A DNA stretch of 64,000 bases from Chloroflexota bacterium (GTDB lineage Bacteria > Chloroflexota > Dehalococcoidia > JACPQK01): NCBI GenBank assembly GCA_016190505.1, contig JACPQM010000062.1:18227-82226 (forward strand), read 5' to 3'. A program made the position numbers and the translations under genes. Of this stretch, positions 61,247 to 64,000 are shown in pieces; the stretch's first letter is position 1, and every line of letters begins with the position of its first letter. The notes below the pieces were generated by a model, which saw nothing but the letters and a program-made list of their open reading frames with translations, was not told where the DNA came from and searched no databases.

Positions 61247-62926
61247 ATGAGCACGGTTGATCCCATAACCCTCCAGGTGGTCGCCAGCAACCTGAGCGGC
61301 ATCGTCAACGAGATGCAGATGTCCCTCTACCGCACCGGCTTCTCCACCATCATCCGCGAGTCCCACGATGCTAGCTGCGCCATCCTTGATGCCCGGGGCC
61401 GCCAGGCCGGCCAGTACGTGGCCAGCTACACTCACGGCGGCACTTTCGGGCCCAGCATCCGGGAGCTCCTGCGCTGGTACCCGCCGGAGACCATGGAACG
61501 GGGAGACGTCTACATCGTCAACCACCCCTACTTCTCGGGCAGCCCCCACGCCATGGACCTGCTGGTGATGACCCCGGTGTTCTTCGAGAGGGAAATCGTC
61601 GCCTTCTCCTCCTCCATCGCCCACAAGAGCGACATCGGGGGCATGGTCCCCGGCAGCGGCTCGGGGCGCGCCCGCGAGCTCTACCAGGAGGGCACCCATA
61701 TCCCGCCCACGCTCTACTTCCGGCATGGCCGCTTCGTGCGGGAGGTGGTCGAGATCATCCGGGCCAACTCACGCACGCCGGACCTGGTCATCGGCGATAC
61801 TAACGGCCAACTGGGCTCGACCCTGGTAGGCGAGGCCCGGCTGCTCAAGCTCTTCGAGAAATATGGCAAGGCCACCATGCTGGCCGCCTTCGAGGAGCTG
61901 TTCGAGAAGACGCGGCAGCGAGTCAAAGCTGCTATCGCTTCCTGGCCCGACGGCGAGACCACGCAGGAGTCCTACCTGGACAACGACGGCATCCACCTGG
62001 ACCGGCCGGTGCGCCTTCAGGTCAAGGTGGCCAAACGGGGGGACTGCCTGCACCTGGACTTCACCGGCTCCGACCCGCAGACCGAGGGGCCGGTCAACGT
62101 CACCCCGCCCCTGGTGCGGGCGGCCTGTTTCTACGCTATCACCGCCGTGGTCGACCCCATGCTGCCCCCCAACCACGGCCTGGAGGCCGCCTTCGAGGTT
62201 GACTTCGGCCCGCCGGGCACCATCACCAACCCGGTGCCGCCCGCCCCGCTTACCGGCTACTCGGCCACGGCCAGCCGCATCCTGGAGATGGTGTTGCAGG
62301 CGCTGTCCCGGCTCTCGGTCGGCGCGCACGTCGCCGGCTCGGGAGGCAACTTCACCTTCATGCTGGGCACCCGTAGTAACAGGAGCGGGACGGCCTACGT
62401 CCAGTACGAGATCGTGTCCAGCGGCTCGGGCGCTGTGACCGGCGTGGACGGGGGCACCGGCTGGTACGGCGCCCGCCGGAGCACGGCGGGCATCAGCCTG
62501 CCGGCGGTGGAGATCCTGGAGTCGGAGTTTCCGGTGCGGCTCACCGCCTTCGAGCACATCCCCGGCTCGGGAGGACCGGGGCAGTTCCGGGGCGGGCCGG
62601 GCTTCGTCAGAGAGTACCTCATGCTGGAGCCGGCCCGGTTCTCCTCGCGGGGCGACCGGTTTGTCCAGATACCGGCGGGCGCCGGGGGCGGCCTGCCCGG
62701 GCGGCTGGGGGCGACCATCGTCAATCCGGGGCGTTCCGGCGAGCGGCGGATACCCGCGCGCTCGGGGGACGTGTATCTCGAAGCCGGCGACATCCTGCGC
62801 CTGGAGATGGGGGGCGGCGGCGGCGTGGGCGACCCCCAGCTCCGTGACCGCTCCCGCGTCCTGGCGGACCTGGAGGACGGCTTCATCACCCCGGAGCAGG
62901 CGCGCGCAGCCTACGGCCCCGCGTAG
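61247..62926 (+). CDS. hyuB: Hydantoinase B/oxoprolinase-family protein (HyuB), copy 2
   Basis: The 559-residue paralog of the preceding gene is nearly identical in long blocks ('MSTVDPITLQVVASNLSGIV', 'QMSLYRTGFSTIIRESHDAS', 'GMVPGSGSGRARELYQEG', 'SESYLDNDG'-like stretch, 'FEHIPGSGGPGQFRGGPGFV'). Differences are scattered, mostly synonymous or conservative, so both copies are probably functional. ATG 61247 is chosen by analogy with copy 1; the GTG at 61235 is an alternative. Its TAG stop is part of GTAGGGGC. Partner hyuA is absent. Confidence 0.9.
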   Translation: MSTVDPITLQVVASNLSGIVNEMQMSLYRTGFSTIIRESHDASCAILDARGRQAGQYVASYTHGGTFGPSIRELLRWYPPETMERGDVYIVNHPYFSGSPHAMDLLVMTPVFFEREIVAFSSSIAHKSDIGGMVPGSGSGRARELYQEGTHIPPTLYFRHGRFVREVVEIIRANSRTPDLVIGDTNGQLGSTLVGEARLLKLFEKYGKATMLAAFEELFEKTRQRVKAAIASWPDGETTQESYLDNDGIHLDRPVRLQVKVAKRGDCLHLDFTGSDPQTEGPVNVTPPLVRAACFYAITAVVDPMLPPNHGLEAAFEVDFGPPGTITNPVPPAPLTGYSATASRILEMVLQALSRLSVGAHVAGSGGNFTFMLGTRSNRSGTAYVQYEIVSSGSGAVTGVDGGTGWYGARRSTAGISLPAVEILESEFPVRLTAFEHIPGSGGPGQFRGGPGFVREYLMLEPARFSSRGDRFVQIPAGAGGGLPGRLGATIVNPGRSGERRIPARSGDVYLEAGDILRLEMGGGGGVGDPQLRDRSRVLADLEDGFITPEQARAAYGPA

Positions 62927-62984
62927 GGGCGCCCCTCCACTGACCGGCGTGTATGGGCGGCTTCAGGTTGTGTGGCTGCCCCCC

Positions 62985-63142
62985 GTAGGGGCAAGGCGGC
63001 GCCTTGCCCTGGCACCCGTCTGACCACAGCGCTTCAGCCATGGGAACCCCCCGCTTGCCCCCAGCGCGAGGGACACCGTAGGGGCACGGTTGCCGTGCCC
63101 CATGGCCCTGGTTTCAATCCACGCCCCCGCGCGGGGGGCGAC
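62985..63142. repeat. 158-bp block, first copy (second at 63777-63934)
   Basis: The block begins with a GTAGGGGCAAGG palindromic repeat, continues with a second one (GTAGGGGCACGG) and ends in a CRISPR repeat (63111-63142). The copy at 63777-63934 has the same length and about seven mismatches. It marks a segmental duplication of the array end. Confidence 0.85.
63111..63142 (-). CRISPR. Solitary CRISPR repeat
   Basis: This 32-base unit is identical to the repeats of the array at 63903-64000. It has no second repeat at spacer distance. It is the end of the duplicated 158-bp block and is followed almost at once by an IS21-like end. Confidence 0.85.
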
Positions 63143-63147
63143 CAACC

Positions 63148-63356
63148 TGTCATTGCCCAGGTACATTGAGCCAGGTTAGCCACACACATTGACCCACTTA
63201 GCCACGGTCATTGACGCACCCGGTATAGATTCGATGCGACCATTGTTGCAACGACAAGAGGAGCGACAGGAGCATACACGCAGGTATCTCGGATGGAATA
63301 CGTGGAACTGGTGCGGAGGTGGCAATCTAGGGCCAGCGTGCGGCAGTTGGTCTGGA
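63148..63356 (+). mobile_element. Remnant of an IS21-family element
   Basis: The region starts with TGTCATTG and contains direct repeats of an ACATTGANCCA...TTAGCCAC unit (two copies, around 63163-63204), as in IS21 ends bound by the transposase. ATG 63293 then gives 'MEYVELVRRWQSRASVRQLV', like the N-terminus of IstA. It is cut off by a GTAGGGGC palindrome at 63357. No istB or right end is seen. Confidence 0.55.
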
Positions 63357-63385
63357 GTAGGGGCGCAGCAATGCTGCGCCCCTAC
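63357..63385. repeat. GTAGGGGC-type palindromic repeat
   Basis: GTAGGGGCGCAGCA / TGCTGCGCCCCTAC is a near-perfect palindrome that interrupts the IstA-like frame. Confidence 0.8.
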
Positions 63386-63776
63386 GGTTTGACCGTCCGG
63401 TTTGGCCGGTACTCTGAGCCATGACAAGAATCCACGGTCTACGGCGGGCCACGGCCTTTCAGCCGTGGAAACACCCCGTACTGGCGCTGTTCCGGCCAGT
63501 GCCACTTCGTGCTTCAATGGGGCCACGGCCTTTCACCGGTCGAAGCCGCATTGTAGGGGTCCCGACGCGGCGGGATGCCCGCCTGCGTTCTACGCCGGGC
63601 CGTCCGGACCTGCGTTTGTCCGCCTACCCTCGGCGTGTAGGGGAGGGACTCCGTGCCCTCCCCAGCGTCGTACGCCGAGACGCCCTGGACCTGCCTGACC
63701 ACCGTTTGTCCGCTTACCGCCGTAGCCCGTAGGGGTCCCGGCGCGTCGGGATGCCCGCCCCCGCGCGGCGGGGCCC
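63386..63776. other. Repeat-dense, gene-free stretch
   Basis: Several partial GTAGGGG repeats (around 63555, 63639 and 63730) and short GCCACGG repeats occur. Open frames here are low-complexity readings of repeats. No gene can be supported. Confidence 0.6.
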
Positions 63777-63934
63777 GTAGGGGCAAGGCGGCGCCTTGCC
63801 CTGGCGCCGGTCGGACCACAGCGCTTCAGCCATGGGAACCCCCCGCTTGCCCCCAGCGCGACGGACCACGTAGGGGCACGGTTGCCGTGCCCCATCGCCC
63901 TGGTTTCAATCCACGCCCCCGCGCGGGGGGCGAC
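63777..63934. repeat. 158-bp block, second copy
   Basis: Second copy of the block at 62985-63142; its CRISPR repeat (63903-63934) is the array's end repeat. Confidence 0.85.
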
Positions 63935-64000
63935 CCATGCTTGCCACAACCTGATGCACGACCTCGAGGTTTCAATCCACGCCCCCGCGCGGGGGGCGAC
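63903..64000 (-). CRISPR. CRISPR array, trailer end (continues beyond the window)
   Basis: Two identical 32-base repeats (63903-63934 and 63969-64000) flank a 34-base spacer (63935-63968). Read on the minus strand, the repeat begins GTCGCCCCCCGCGC and ends GTGGATTGAAAC, the form of type I-C repeats. By that orientation the array runs into the window from the right, and this end is distal to the leader. No cas gene is in the window. Confidence 0.92.

Overview
The window is GC-rich bacterial chromosome with tightly packed operons (many ATGA, GTGA and TTGA stop/start overlaps) and many palindromic intergenic repeats. Gene content (coxLMS-type hydroxylase, tandem hyuB genes, thiolase/DUF35 pair, TIGR04076 proteins, many PIN/Phd modules) suggests an uncultured environmental lineage, possibly Chloroflexota. 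That placement is inference only, because no marker gene here settles it.

Layout. 0-2 kb: the end of a molybdopterin oxidoreductase, its ferredoxin subunit, and a deiodinase-like thioredoxin-fold protein whose gene is read through an in-frame UGA, so it is a probable selenoprotein. 2-3 kb: a RelE/Phd pair. 3-10 kb (minus strand): a CoxS/CoxM/CoxL-type molybdenum hydroxylase, a 2-oxoacid dehydrogenase E1 beta/alpha pair and a HAD hydrolase. 10-12.6 kb: comF, tRNA-Phe, tRNA-Leu, a PIN toxin module and a broken SEC-C gene.

13.1-23.8 kb is a single-direction, visibly less GC-rich operon and the most interesting locus. It encodes a DUF4007 protein, a 1180-residue P-loop ATPase, a DndC-like PAPS-reductase-family protein, a small protein with a probable frameshift, a PLD-SF2 helicase, a small protein, a DndD-like SMC ATPase and a small Dnd-associated-like protein. 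It looks like a sulfur-chemistry DNA modification or defence system without DndA, DndB, an obvious DndE, PglZ or a methyltransferase.

24-28.8 kb: two TIGR04076 paralogs, thiolase plus DUF35, two PIN toxin modules and tRNA-Gln. 29-35.7 kb: isoprenoid genes (prenyl synthase, dxs), a DoxX-like membrane protein, and the coupled chain tsaC, rpiB (with an antitoxin-like tail), PIN toxin, cobalamin adenosyltransferase. 35.8-39.7 kb: guaA, then an accessory pocket with a PD-(D/E)XK-like protein and a purD fragment. 39.7-47.6 kb: an ABC exporter, an HTH-aspartyl-protease fusion and purD-E-B-C-S with small extra genes. 47.6-54.7 kb: a hemerythrin/cNMP sensor and hisZ-G-(PLC-like)-D-C-B. 55-63 kb: a decayed DUF433/DUF5615 pair, a DUF255 protein, a SufR-like regulator, a MoaD-like protein and two tandem hyuB genes. 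63-64 kb: a repeat-dense zone with an IS21-like remnant and the end of a type I-C-like CRISPR array running off the window, whose terminal repeat and flank are duplicated as a 158-bp block.

Cross-cutting patterns: palindromes of the GTAGGGGC...GCCCCTAC type are common, and the TAG of GTAGGGGC is the stop codon of at least seven genes. At least three genes show probable single-base indels, which could be assembly error or gene decay.
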